A DNA stretch of 64,000 nucleotides, taken from positions 744,001 through 808,000 of the forward strand of contig JAUFSD010000022.1 in the NCBI GenBank assembly GCA_033030425.1, given 5' to 3'. Shown here in pieces: positions 23,901 through 34,744 of this stretch (the first letter of the stretch is position 1; each line of letters opens with the position of its first letter). The position numbers were made by a program, and so were the translations under genes. The notes beneath the pieces are model-generated. The model saw nothing but the letters and a program-made list of their open reading frames with translations, ran no database searches and was not told the origin of the DNA. Source of the DNA: Verpa conica. Its lineage: Eukaryota > Ascomycota > Pezizomycetes > Pezizales > Morchellaceae.

Positions 23901-24333
23901 GAAATAGCACATAGAGATCGACAATAAGTGAGTGGGTAGTCAAAACACGTCTTAACACATGTGCGGAAGCCCTTTGGACAATACTAAGAATACGATGCAC
24001 CAGAGTTGAGTGTCTTTGTCCTTCCCGCAAGAAGGATCATTGGCGCTGGTACTACATGTATTCAGAGTCTCGGCGATCAGATAAGATGCAACAGGGGAGG
24101 AACAATTGCGTGCTTCCCCGCAAAACAAGACATTATCTACAATGTATATTGGAGTAACACATTTGATTTGATCGCATCATAACCTTTAGGATTGCTGTAT
24201 CCCGGGTGACTAATCGTCCATCCTACCTTCACTTACTGCGCACACCAACGTCTTCCCGTTCTTCGTTCTTCGTACTTGAGATAAAGCCTTCCAGAATCCT
24301 CGTCCTACACATATATATTTATACATATCCATA
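20970..24333. other. 3.4-kb spacer
   Basis: The first few hundred bases are probably the GLO3 3' untranslated region. The remainder is AT-rich with an (AT)9 microsatellite at 21871-21888, a G9 run near 22126, an AAAAT repeat near 23170 and one TACATGTA palindrome at 24053. A diverged repeat at about 22912-22995 resembles 34085-34165. Frames around 23550-24030 have no recognised family. The last 100 bases before 24334 include the promoter of the lyase gene, with a TATATATTTATA stretch at about 24309. Confidence 0.5.
21871..21888. repeat. (AT)9 microsatellite
   Basis: Nine tandem AT dinucleotides in the spacer downstream of GLO3. Confidence 0.9.
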
Positions 24334-25853
24334 ATGTCGCCCACAGAAAAATCTGCCCTCGGCGCAGCATTTTCAAAACTCGACATCTCCGGGAATGACT
24401 TCCCCCCATCCCCAGCACCCTCCACCCCCACAAATGGTCGTAAATACGCCCTCGCGACAGAACTCGTCTACACCGAGCACTCGGACCAGTACAATGCTTC
24501 TTCCATGCCCATATACCAGGTCTATAGCTCTCCCTCTCTATAAGGAATTCAAAGGCAATGTATCACCTAATTACTAACCTCAATTTCCCAGACTGCAACC
24601 TTTAAACAATCCTCCAACTCCGGTGGCGGTGAATTCGACTATACCCGCTCTGGTAACCCAACTCGTTCTCACCTTGAGCGTCACCTTGCAAAGATCATGT
24701 CTGCAAACCGAGCCCTTGTTGTCTCCTCCGGGATGGGTGCACTCGACGTAATCACCCGTCTCTTGAAGCCCGGAGACGAGGTCGTCACCGGGGACGATCT
24801 CTACGGTGGCACTAACCGCCTCTTGAAATATCTCTCTACTCACGGTGGCATCGTAGTCCATCATATCGACACTACAGAAATTGAGACCATCACCCCTATT
24901 TTCTCCGAAAAGACTGCTATGGTCCTACTAGAGACACCAACGAACCCGTTGATTAAGATTGTCGATATTCAAGGCATTGCTGCCGCCGCACATAAGGTTA
25001 ACCCTAAGGCGATTGTATGTGTCGATAACACTATGATGTCACCTTGGCTCCTCAACCCGCTTGATCTTGGCGCAGACATCGTCTATGAGTCAGGAACTAA
25101 ATATCTTTCTGGACACCACGACCTCATGGCTGGTGTCATTGCGATCAACGACCTTACTCTTGGGGAAAAACTATACTTCACTATCAACTCTTCTGGGTGT
25201 GGTCTTTCTCCGTTCGATTCCTGGCTTCTACTTCGGGGAATTAAGACCCTCGGCGTGCGTATGGAGAAGCAGCAAGGCAACGCCATGGCAATCGCTCAAT
25301 TCCTTGAGGAGATGGGATTCAAGGTTCGATACCCAGGGTTAAAGAGCCACCCAGATTACGATCTACACTGGAGCATGGCAAGGGGTGCGGGAGCTGTGTT
25401 GAGTTTTGAGACAGGGGATATTGCAGTTTCTGAGAGGATTGTGGAGACCACTAGGCTATGGGCTATTAGTGTGAGTTTTGGATGTGTTAATAGTTTGATT
25501 TCTATGCCTTGGTAAGTTCTCGATATCTCACAAACATAGATTTATGAATTCTAACAACCACCTAGCCGTATGAGTCATGCCAGTATCGACGCCAAGACCC
25601 GGGCAGAGAGGAATATGCCTGAAGACATTATTAGACTGTGTGTAGGAATCGAAGAGTAGGGAATCTCCATTGGCTTTATCCCTTAAAAAAAATTCACTGA
25701 CACCCCCACAGCGTCGATGACCTCATTGATGACCTCCGAACAGCACTCGTTCAAGCCGGTGCTGTCACTGTAAATGTCGATGGTATCCACGCTGGTAAGC
25801 CTTCTGATGGACACATCCTTGGAGCTGGTGTAGAGACTGCTTCCTCCTCGTAG
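24334..25853 (+). CDS. STR3: cystathionine beta-lyase
   Basis: Four exons: 24334-24519, 24592-25511, 25566-25655 and 25712-25853; 445 residues, usual for the family. It belongs to the PLP-dependent Cys/Met metabolism enzymes. Visible signatures are YTRSGNPTR near the start, SSGMGALDV, DDLYGGT, the VDNTMMSPW segment and the pyridoxal-binding lysine in ESGTKYLSGHHD (Lys232). The C-terminus has SFGCVNSLISMPCRMSHAS and RLCVGIED. The enzyme cleaves cystathionine to homocysteine, pyruvate and ammonia in methionine synthesis. The overall pattern matches the fungal beta-lyase (yeast STR3, Aspergillus metG) rather than the gamma-lyase CYS3, although the two families are related. Intron 1 carries a perfect ATTACTAACC branch site. 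Confidence 0.92.
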
Positions 25854-26900
25854 GACCTTGACTTTTATTCTTCCTAGCTAGATTTTTTTTCCCCTTCCTT
25901 TTTCTATATGGGTTTGTCTCTTTCTTGGGGTTATTTCATCGTGTATTTTTTCATCCGAAAGCAGTGGTGGTGGGGGGTGACGTGACACAGGGCAGATTCA
26001 ACGGCACGAAAGGAGGGGAAACGACTTTTGCGCTTTGACAAGTGGGGGGTTATTTGGTCCTTCTTGCTACCACTCTTTTCTTTTTGTTTCTTTTTACATA
26101 CTGCGTTTGAAAAAAATAAGGTACAAAAAAAGAGGCGCTTTGACTTTTCTTTCTTTTTTCTTTTATTCTCTTACGTTTTTTTGCTTTTTGGAGAAAGTGT
26201 GGAGGGTGTTTTATAGATTATACGAGGATATCATTGCTGTGAATTCAGAATCTTGGAAGGTTTTTGTTGAGGATTTTATAGTTTTCTCATGGAAGGAGAA
26301 GTTAGAAGTGGAGAATATTCATCTACATTGAGGGGATATCTCTTGGTGTATTATGATGGCACTATGTTTTATAGGATAATTAGGTGTTTTTTTTGTTTTT
26401 TTTGTTTTACTCATTAAGGATAATTAGGTGTGATCTATAGTGCTTATTATAATATATAAGGCACATGGGCTATAATCTCCTTAGGCTATATATATTGTGT
26501 GAGTAGTGGGTTCCTATCTAAGAACAGGAAATCTAAAGCATTTTTCCATTCACTTATGCTGTTTTTAGTTCTGTGCTATCACAAGGTCTCACTCGCAGAA
26601 CTGAGCACATTAAGTTAATAAGTCAATGAACACAAGGCACTACATCTACCTATCTATTTATAAAATTGCACTGTTAGTGTAGTGTGAGTTAGCACAAATG
26701 GTATTAGGTTCTCTAGCTTCTATAGAAATTACAATGATATATCCCAAAAACAAATGCAAGGTCTACACTCTCGCCCATCTATACCGGTAGGAAACAAAGT
26801 ACCCCCTTAAAACCAAACAAATACCCAGTATCAAAAACAACCAGAAAGGGAAAAACAACCCCAGAACCCAAGAGTTACCTCCCGTACTTCACACATCCCT
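25854..26900. other. spacer with converging 3' ends
   Basis: Lies between the 3' ends of the plus-strand lyase gene and the minus-strand CUZ1 gene. It is T-rich and contains the small poly-T insertion at 26373-26431. Two overlapping frames at 26028-26331 are low-complexity and have no recognised family. Confidence 0.5.
26373..26431 (-). mobile_element. 29-bp poly-A tail insertion with 15-bp target duplication
   Basis: AGGATAATTAGGTGT occurs at 26373-26387 and at 26417-26431. Between them lie 29 bases, nearly pure T with two G, that end in ACTCATTA. Read on the minus strand this is a short sequence followed by an A-rich tail, as left by a reverse-transcription event that stopped almost at once. 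The duplication length equals those of the other retroinsertions in this window. Confidence 0.6.
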
Positions 26901-27873
26901 CTACTCGGCTACCAATAGATCTACCATTTGTACTCCCCTCAGTAGCACTAATGTATTCCCACTCACTACAGCATCCCCTAACTTCTCCCCAAACTCTAGT
27001 AATCGTCCCCCTTCAACATGAAACACCCTCAACTTCTTCTCATCGCTGTCATCCCTATTATTAAAATTCTGTACCTGCAGTGCCTGTGCCGCTTTATCAA
27101 GCACCCTCCCAACAGTCCATTCTTTCCCATAGTAAAACTCCCCTCTAGGCAGCTTACTCGTCGTCGACTTTGCCTCAGCTTCCACATGTACGTATACTCG
27201 GCTATTAACCGGGATCTTCTCATCCCCCTTTGCAGTTCGTCTCAGCTTTGCTAGTTCGACTACAGGATTTGGCCGGCTGCCTTGTCGTGCCGTATTTAAT
27301 GATTCGGATTTCGCGGACGTCCAGGCCTTAAAACGGCTTAGCGCAGCTTTAGCCTTTTCATGCCCAGAAAGGGTACTACTGGACCCAGTTGATGGAGGCT
27401 TGATTTTATCACAGTCGTGGGAGTCCTGGAGACGGTGTGAGAGGCAGTAGGAACGGCGACAGATGACGCAGTTTACGCCAGGGTCGCGAACGGTGTTGAT
27501 AGTGGTTCGGCACTTTGGGTGTGCACAGGGCGCCTCGAGTAGTGACCTGGGCTTAGGTACGGATGGGGTAGTCGAAGGTTTAGGCGCGCGGAGTGACGCC
27601 CAGCGACCTTCTTGAGCGCATTTGTGGGAGGTTTCGGTACGGTGGTCGAGGCAGTATGTTCTACTCGTGTTAGGCTAGACTCGAGACTATGAACTAGGGG
27701 AGGTTGATTATTGAGACGTACCCGCCGCAGGACTCACAGTTAAATGGGAGGAAGTCGAGTCTATGGCAGGTTGGTAGGTCACAGTGTTGGCCGATTGATT
27801 GGACAGAGTCTAGGTCGATATCTGATGGCCTGATCATCTTGTCACTGCTGTTGCTGTTGGGGGTATCTGCCAT
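26901..27873 (-). CDS. CUZ1: AN1-type zinc finger protein with C-terminal ubiquitin-like region (Cuz1/ZFAND1)
   Basis: Two exons, 27873-27722 and 27660-26901, split inside the first zinc finger; 303 residues. The first AN1 finger spans residues 31-65 (C31, C36, C46, C49, C54, H57, H63, C65) and the second spans 96-134 (C96, C101, C115, C118, C123, H126, H132, C134). A basic linker with KAKAALSRFKAWTSAKSES leads to a C-terminal domain (about 200-303) containing VNSRVYVHVEAE, FYYGKEWTVGRVLDKAA and VLLRGVQ, a ubiquitin-like fold typical of this subgroup. Family members bind Cdc48/p97 and the proteasome and help clear stress granules under arsenite. The 61-nt intron has donor GTACGT. Confidence 0.9.
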
Positions 27874-28609
27874 TTCTGCTGCTTCTAGGGTATGGACTTT
27901 ATAGTACTTGATAGAGGTATTGAGAGATGAAGGAGGAGGGGAGGGGGAGCTTGGAGTTGGGAGGTTATGTCAGCTGCTGCTGAGCCTCAGTCTTGGGTTC
28001 TTGAGGTTTCTGGAACACACCAGAGGGGGTTGACGCGTGTATCGGCCAAGGTGAGAATTCCCTGAGCTTTGAAGAGGATCGGAGTGATTACGAGGGTGAA
28101 TTTGAGTCGATCTGAGACCCCACTGGAGATGAGATGCTCCGTTCTTTTCACGATGAATACTATTCAGGGTCTGGTGGCGTAGAATCTTATCTGATTGGGG
28201 ATCAACTGGAGCCTCATGTCTAATCTTCTGAATATAGAATGTGGGCCAGGGTTGGATTCAAATAACAAAACCTGAGTTACATGTAGCTACCCCACACATA
28301 ATCACGCAATCAATGATGCATTTAGTAACAGAACCAGTCTTTCTCGTGAGGTAAGTTACAATTATCTAATGACTGATCGCAAGTTTCTGCAACATGATAA
28401 TAACCATCCCAAATGCAAGTTATAGAAAAACAGTATTAAGAATTGTACTTATATGGCATGAATTTTGGAAGCGCGAAATAGGTCCTGAACAATGGCCTCT
28501 ACCGCTCTCTTTCCACCGGCAATAAACAGTAAAGGTAAGGGAAGGGAAGGAAAGAGGACCAAATAAATCAAAGTCAACGCCCAAATAAGCCTTTCCCCAT
28601 AGGTCTTGC
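27874..28609. other. spacer upstream of CUZ1
   Basis: Contains the presumed CUZ1 promoter and, at the far end, the 3' flank of the orphan gene. One TACATGTA palindrome occurs at 28278. No conserved reading frame. Confidence 0.5.
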
Positions 28610-29311
28610 TTACTCCAATGTCCTTCGTTCAACCACAACGGTAATTCCTTTATCGCTAGCACCTGCTTGGGCTTGCTTTATAGTCGCAGCCCCTTCAAAC
28701 AGGCCCTCTAAATCATACTCCTCCCTAAAGACACCCTTGAACTTCCTCCGGTCACTCCAGGATTTAATGCCAGCTGCCTTCCGTAGTTCCCGTTCGGCGG
28801 CCTCGTTTGCACTATCCTCTTTCTGATAGACGCCAATCGTTTTCGCTATCTTCTCTATGATTATGCCACTCTGCGTCTTGGAAGAGGTTGTTTCCGTCCG
28901 GTTGACGATATACACGGTCCTGTCGGCGGAGTCGCGGCTTGACGGCACACTTCGACGCACTACTTTGATAAGAAAGTCGACTTCTCCAGTTCTACATTAC
29001 ATAAAAATGACCTCGATTAGCCAAAATTCTTTATGAAATCAATCCTCCACCGAAAAAGAAAAAAGAAAAAAGACATACCCCGCATTGATATTGAGTGTGC
29101 CATCTTTATTAGGAACTTCTGAGTAATCCTCTAGCTCAGCCATTTTATACTCCTTAAACAAATCATTTTTCGCGGCCTCATTGGCTTCATCGAGCGTCTT
29201 GTATGTTCCTCGGACTTCACTGTCGCCATAATCGTAAAGGATGTCTGTGGTTTCTCGAACAACATGGTAGACATATAATGGCGAGTCGTTACGCTCAGAA
29301 GAGACAGTCAT
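28610..29311 (-). CDS. orphan protein with duplicated ANEAA domain
   Basis: Two exons, 29311-29079 and 28991-28610 (intron donor GTATGT, acceptor ATGTAG); 204 residues. I do not recognise a named family. Two copies of one short domain are visible: residues about 12-55, with LYVYHVV, a strand around EVRGTYKTL and ANEAA at 43-47; and residues about 103-150, with TVYIVNR, KTIGVYQ and ANEAA at 139-143. Each looks like two beta-strands and an Ala-rich helix starting at ANEAA. A Gly/Phe strand and VVVERRTLE end the protein. A gene at 52496-53151 carries one copy of the same domain with the same C-terminal layout. The open frame extends 5' of the chosen start, but Met at 29311 gives the compact domain. 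Not membrane-bound and no signal peptide. Coding status is well supported by the intron that joins two homologous parts. Confidence 0.8.
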
Positions 29312-31146
29312 ATTTCTCGTTGGTTTTTGTTTCGTGAGTTGAACGTCCGTTGGATGTTTCGCTTCATTCCCTCCATCTCTTCCCCCGTTCTTTCCCAGCT
29401 TTTTAATGACAGCCGGGGCGGGGAACTGCAGGGTAAAAAGGAATAACATATGATATGTACCAACGATCCGATAGGTACGTCAAGCATGCAAGTGGCATCC
29501 CACGACAGTTGGGTGAGGAGAATTCGCCAAGAAATCAACACAATCATTCGCCTTACGCGATACGTGCGTTGATCTTTAGGCGGATTCAAAACTTGTTCAT
29601 ACACACGGGAAAAGTAACAAATAACATGGTGGGGAAACTTTTTTAACCTGCAGTTTGGATCTAAGTGAGTTATCGTTTTCCGGGACGATGAATGAGGTGG
29701 GGCCGTTGCTACTTGCATGAGGCAGAATGCGCGCTGTTGTAGGTAGGATTCGCTGAGACACGGAAGATCACTCGCAAATATCGAATCTTGATTGTATATT
29801 TGGAGGGGGACCACATAATCCATAGAAGTCCTGCCGTCATAGATAAGGGAGACCTTTTGATGACTTGTTCGCTCAAAAGTTATGTTTCCCAGTAGATAGG
29901 CGCACATCCAACTGTGTGTATTCCTTATTTACAAAAAGACTTGAGTGATGCCCTTGGTTTCTTATTGGCTTCTCCGCGGCCTGTCCATTTGTAGGCTACC
30001 CTTTCGAACGACGTAGCATGATCATCAGCTCGCAGCTACATAACATTATGTAGTCTTCAGCCTTGTGTTTCTCATTGCATTTCACGTTCATTTAATAACC
30101 CATCATATTCATATGTACGTACCCACATGTTGAAGGCACTTTTTTTTTCTTTCTTTCTGTTTTTCTATTTCTTCATGCATCATTGTAAATAAGCCCACCT
30201 TCTAGTCCCTATATTCACTCCACTCCACCACTACTACCCAAGAAAAACCTATCCACCGCCATGGCTACATTGATTCTGCCAAGAGTTGACCAGCATAAGA
30301 ATATCCAACCGACTACCTGAGTAGCTCTACTAATCCGGTAGATCTGCCCTCAGCGCGTATGTCAGAATGGATTGGTGGTAATTAACCATACTGTTTAGGG
30401 TAGTTGCCTTTATTTATGATCAAGGCATTCCAGCCACCTTATCAGACCTATCCATGGATAAGGACCATGGAAATCCTAACTAACCGGCGAAAAATACCAT
30501 CTACAGCTTTTAAGAATCCCAGGACCAAGCTGAGGCAGGAAGCTAGATATGAATACCATCTTTGCGGTAGACGGGATACCCGATTCAGACAAAGCCACTA
30601 TAACACTAGCGGGTAACTGTTAAAAGGATAAATGATATCTTTGCTATGGATATTAAGCAAGTCATTTCCATCCCACCCACCCATCCACCAAGCCTTCTAA
30701 CCAGCCCCCTAAACACAACCATTTCTACGCCTTCCATCCACCCATATACAACAGCAACCATGAATAAGGTATGCTATTCATGAAGCTTAGCTCAAAACCT
30801 GCTAAATACAAAAAACAAACAAAAAAAACACAAGCCAAGATCCGGCCAAAAACACGCAAAAAAACGCATGTGGAAAAAGAAAAAGAAAAAAGAACCTCCC
30901 TAGCAACCCTATACTCCCTATTTTCGCCCAACCTAACATAAGTACGCGGTGCATAATCCTTTTACTGTCGGATATAGTAGGCACTACACGTAAAGAAAGA
31001 AAAAAATGTGTACAAAAAAGACTACAAGCAGAAATGTGACAAAACTAAGGTAAATAGTAACTAGGAGTGCAAAGAGAAAGGTAATAGTAGGAACAGGCCT
31101 TCGCTGATTTCCAGAGTAAATTTTATTATGAAATAGTTTGTTGAGT
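29312..31146. other. 1.8-kb spacer
   Basis: Upstream of the orphan gene and downstream of ADA2. Mostly AT-rich, with a CTTT-rich stretch near 30140-30170 and A-rich runs near 30810-30890. The 199-codon frame at 29308-29907 overlaps the orphan gene's 5' flank on the same strand and shows no family pattern. Nothing else can be supported. Confidence 0.5.
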
Positions 31147-33022
31147 TCATGCTTTTCCGATCCATCCGCTTGAGACGAAGAAGTCGTGGATTCGTGAGAC
31201 CTTGTTTACATCGATCTGTAGATGGTTGTCTTAGCCTAGTCTCTTGCGCGTAGAGCTCTATTGGTGAGGATACCAGCTCTGGATACCCCCACCAAATATA
31301 ACCCCTTATAGCATGGACTTGAAAAAGGGACTTACCCGACATATCTCCCTCGCGACCTTCTTTTTCAGCACTCCCCCATGTTTCATAGCCTCCTTCATCA
31401 ATACCTCCTTCATAACCAAATACGGCTTCGGTAAGATCCTTAAGCTACTACATAGCTGTTGTTCTGCAGGCGTCAACAAATGCAGGTCGGTGGCATTCTC
31501 ATTCGTCAGCATTAGTGGTGCCACCCCATCCCTTCCGTTGAGACTATCATTGTTGTTATTGAGACTTGCTCGTGAAGGTTTCTTGTTCCCGAACAAGCCA
31601 TTTGTGTAAGGTGATGGAGATGATGGGATGTTGTTTGCTGGTGTTGGAGAGGATGCAGCGAGATCAGCAGGGACAGATGTAGGTGGGTATTTTGGCTGAA
31701 CAAGAGGGTTGATAGGTGGTGTTTCTACAGGAGGGGTGGCCTTGGAAGAGTAACGATGGGAGACGCGGTCGAGGGGTGCTAGTTTATTGCGGAGGACTTC
31801 GGACTGTGTGTAGGCGAAGGGTTAGTGATGAGAACTAGATATGAAATAGTCTTTGCCTATAGACTTGTCCAAGTAAAAGGGTGCCTACCCTTTGTGCCTT
31901 CTCGACCTCGTATTTCTGCCCACCTTCCAGTGTCTCGATCCCCATTCGACGCCATTCCTGTAACTGAGTGATGGCTTGTCGTAATTGCTGCTCTTTCACA
32001 AGCCCCTCGCAAAAATCATCAAAGTCATTCTTATTCATCATCCTCGCAAATGGTTTCGCGCGGATCAACAGGTCTCTTTCGTCTTTAAGCTTCTTCTTCT
32101 CCAGCGCCGTATTCTTCCTATATTCCAGCAAGTTGTGTTCGTACATAACCCTCTTCCTCTGCCCCCGTTGTGTGAGCTTATTATTATAGATATCCATCAC
32201 TGTAAGCTTCAGATCGACCTCTGGCTCGACCGCTTTTGTAAGTGGGTTAATCCCCTCCCCAGGCTCAAAGAACAGATCCTTGACCGCCATCTCAGCTTCA
32301 TTATCCCACTCCGTCTCAAACTCCATACGGCCAGGCATATACCCCTGGATCTCATGGCAGGCAGGTGCAGATGTAGTCGGCTTCTTCTTTGGAGCCGTAG
32401 GTGTACTTTCTGCTGCTTCCTTCTTCCGCGCGTCGATACGCCGTTTCTTCCTTGCCTGAAACTCTTCGCGAGATATATCTGCAAAACTAGTATCATGCGG
32501 GTCACTCTTCTCTGGTAAAGGGAATCGAGAAGAATTGATATATGTATCCAGATAATGCTGTTTAACCTCCTCCTTATCTCGCCCCCCACCTATATGGTCT
32601 GCAACATCTGCCCACGAGCCAAGCCCATACGTCTCTGCCCCTTCCAGTAACAGCAGTTCCTCGTCCGCACCCCAGCCATCCGCAAATATGGGGTAGGAGT
32701 GCTGCTCAATGACCTGATAGGGGTGTGTTGAGCAGGAATGGTTTCCGGTTTGCGCACCGGAGGTGAAGCAGGGGACGCAGAGGTCGTAGTCGGTACATGC
32801 CGAGTGAGCACATCGTATTCGGACCTATACACGAAAAGATGTCAGCATAGTCCGAAGAATACCCCTCCCCTCGGGCGGGTGGGGGGTATTGTGGGTGGGT
32901 GGGGGTGGGGGAGGGGAGATACGCACCGTGAACGTGATGTCGCCGTTACAGGCGTCGCAGTGGTAGCGCACACCGGGCTCTACTCGGCCGGGGTTGGCTG
33001 CTTTCTTCTTGATAACACCCAT
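31147..33022 (-). CDS. ADA2: SAGA/ADA complex transcriptional adaptor Ada2
   Basis: Four exons: 33022-32927, 32824-31889, 31803-31336 and 31215-31147; 522 residues, normal for Ada2. Starts MGVIKKKA. The ZZ finger at about residues 20-75 has [23 protein letters not shown] and THPYQVIE. It is followed by a SANT domain (about 82-130) with [20 protein letters not shown] and ADHIGG. The central Ada2 region contains [11 protein letters not shown] and the basic helical QRKRVMYEH and NLLEYRKN segments. The C-terminal SWIRM domain has [25 protein letters not shown] and, in the last exon, [18 protein letters not shown]. Ada2 activates and positions the Gcn5 acetyltransferase on chromatin. The first intron is unusually rich in C on the coding strand. 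Confidence 0.95.
32858..32917 (+). repeat. G-run cluster inside ADA2 intron 1
   Basis: The plus (template) strand has more than six runs of three or more G separated by 1-5 bases between 32868 and 32917, preceded by a C-rich patch. It fits the pattern of an intramolecular G-quadruplex on the transcribed strand, within the 102-nt first intron of ADA2. Confidence 0.6.
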
Positions 33023-34563
33023 AGTCGGTTTCTTCGATCTCTTTGAGATTTATATCAGGGTATTTAATTCTATTTATTTAATATGATTTCGTGATAGGAA
33101 GAAGTCGCGAGTCGTCGTTGATGATCCGGGGGGGGGCAGAGTGATACGTCCCTCCCTTCTTCAGGCGCGTGTCGTCGTTTGGTCGTCAACCCAGCTAGCG
33201 GCGGTTGTGGTTAGGATTAGATGAGGCTCTTTTTTTTTCCTGGGGGTGCGGAGGTGAGTGAGGGAGATAGCCCGCCAAGCTGAGAAAGCAAGGACCAGGA
33301 GGGTACTGCGTGTGCAGGCTGGCTTGGGACCACCGGTGCAGCTACATGAGAGTACATTAGTAAGAGAGAGCAAGAGAGAGCACAGGTACAGGTACAAGTA
33401 CAAGTACTCTACACTCGCACTGTATCCATAACAGATTCCTGCTATTATGCTTGGTGCCCCCAGCCAGGCCTGATCTTATTTTCTGCCTTCAAGCTAAAAA
33501 GAAGCCCCTGGTGCCTGCCTTGGCATCACAATTCCGATCCCGCGATCGACATATCAGCAACAAGCAATCTCGGCATATTTAGTCTCTGATCACGCGGCCG
33601 ATAAGTACATGTATAGATGGATGGATGGATGGATTTACGGTTGTGTTTAGAACTCTTCTCTACTATAGGTTCTCCATGTCTTCTTTTTATTCTTCGTCCC
33701 CCCCTCCCAAAGCTATCTACTAAACTGTACTATTCATTCAACCTTATACAGCGACCGTTAACAAGAACACCCCTTCCTCTATAGTCCAAAAGTGAATACA
33801 TGTATTCACACACCTACCGTCTCATAAATTCTAGGGGCCACATTTGGAGTTTAACTCATTATAAGATAGGGAGTAGGACTGCCCCTACTCTTGTAAGGGG
33901 GTTTGTCTACTGTCCCCCGCCAGGTCTCGCTCTACCTTGAGTATTTCTTGTTGATGTTGGTAGTGTTCGGTAGAAGCATAGAGATCCCGAGGGGAGCGTT
34001 TCCATTAGTTCTTTGTTGCTGAAATAAATAAGTTTTGGTTCGAACCTGTCTCCTCTAAGCCCGTGATAAGAAACATCAAGCACCAAAAAGGGCCCCGAAG
34101 ACAGTTTTGCCCATCGCTTGGGACACTAGAGTTCCCGAGATTATCCCCCATGATTCACTAAATTGATGTGTACCAGCCGAGTATTACAAACCAATTCGCT
34201 TATAGATTCCATTGTAGCCTAAGAGAAACCTTTTTGCTAGGCCATGACTACATGTATCCTACGCGAATTTAGAGCAAGTCTCTAGCTCCCATCATCATGA
34301 TTCAAAGTCCCCGCAAATAATTAGCCACTAGCTTTACCCCGGTTTCGTCTGATGGCTAGCGAGAAATTATAGCGCAGAGCTTAGCGTTTCCTGACCTATA
34401 GAGCCCCTACAAAGCATAACAGACTAGTATCAAAGCTATAAACAATTAAATACTATCCAAGCTATCTTCAGGTTAACCTCGACTTCGATAGCTGTTGTAC
34501 CTTACCCAAACCACGATTATCAGTTACAGTTAATCACATGATATCACTCGCCCGAAAAAGGAT
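33023..34563. other. spacer upstream of ADA2
   Basis: Begins with the ADA2 promoter. Contains a GGAT microsatellite at 33616-33634, TACATGTA palindromes at 33606, 33797 and 34249, and a diverged repeat at about 34085-34165 that resembles 22912-22995. No conserved reading frame. Confidence 0.5.
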
Positions 34564-34744
34564 CTACCTGTTGTATTATGGGTATCGAATAGGTATAGTG
34601 CCGAGTACAAGCAGGTTTTTGGTCTACGATGTATGAGGCTTCGCCTCCAGGAGCGTATATATATAGGCCCATAGGAGCACTCGCTGGAGCGAGTCTCACT
34701 AAGCCTTTAGTCTACTCTCGCCCTCTCTATTTTACAACACTACC
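34564..34744. mobile_element. solo LTR, 171 bp, with 5-bp target duplication
   Basis: The segment 34569-34739 starts TGTTGTA and ends TACAACA, a perfect 7-bp terminal inverted repeat with the TG...CA ends of retrovirus-like LTRs. It is flanked by the 5-bp direct repeat CTACC at 34564-34568 and 34740-34744. Inside are a TATATATATA stretch about halfway and a 7-bp stem ACTCGCT/AGCGAGT just downstream, as expected for an LTR promoter and leader. No internal retrotransposon sequence adjoins it, so it is a solo LTR left by recombination. Strand cannot be fixed with certainty; the TATA position suggests plus. Confidence 0.85.

Noticed and set aside
24334..25853. cystathionine gamma-lyase (CYS3) as the identity
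   Set aside because: Sequence pattern around YTRSGNPTR, DDLYGGT and the long N-terminal extension fits the fungal beta-lyase better.
34034..34047. GGTTCGAACC resembling a tRNA B box
   Set aside because: No A box or cloverleaf could be formed upstream.
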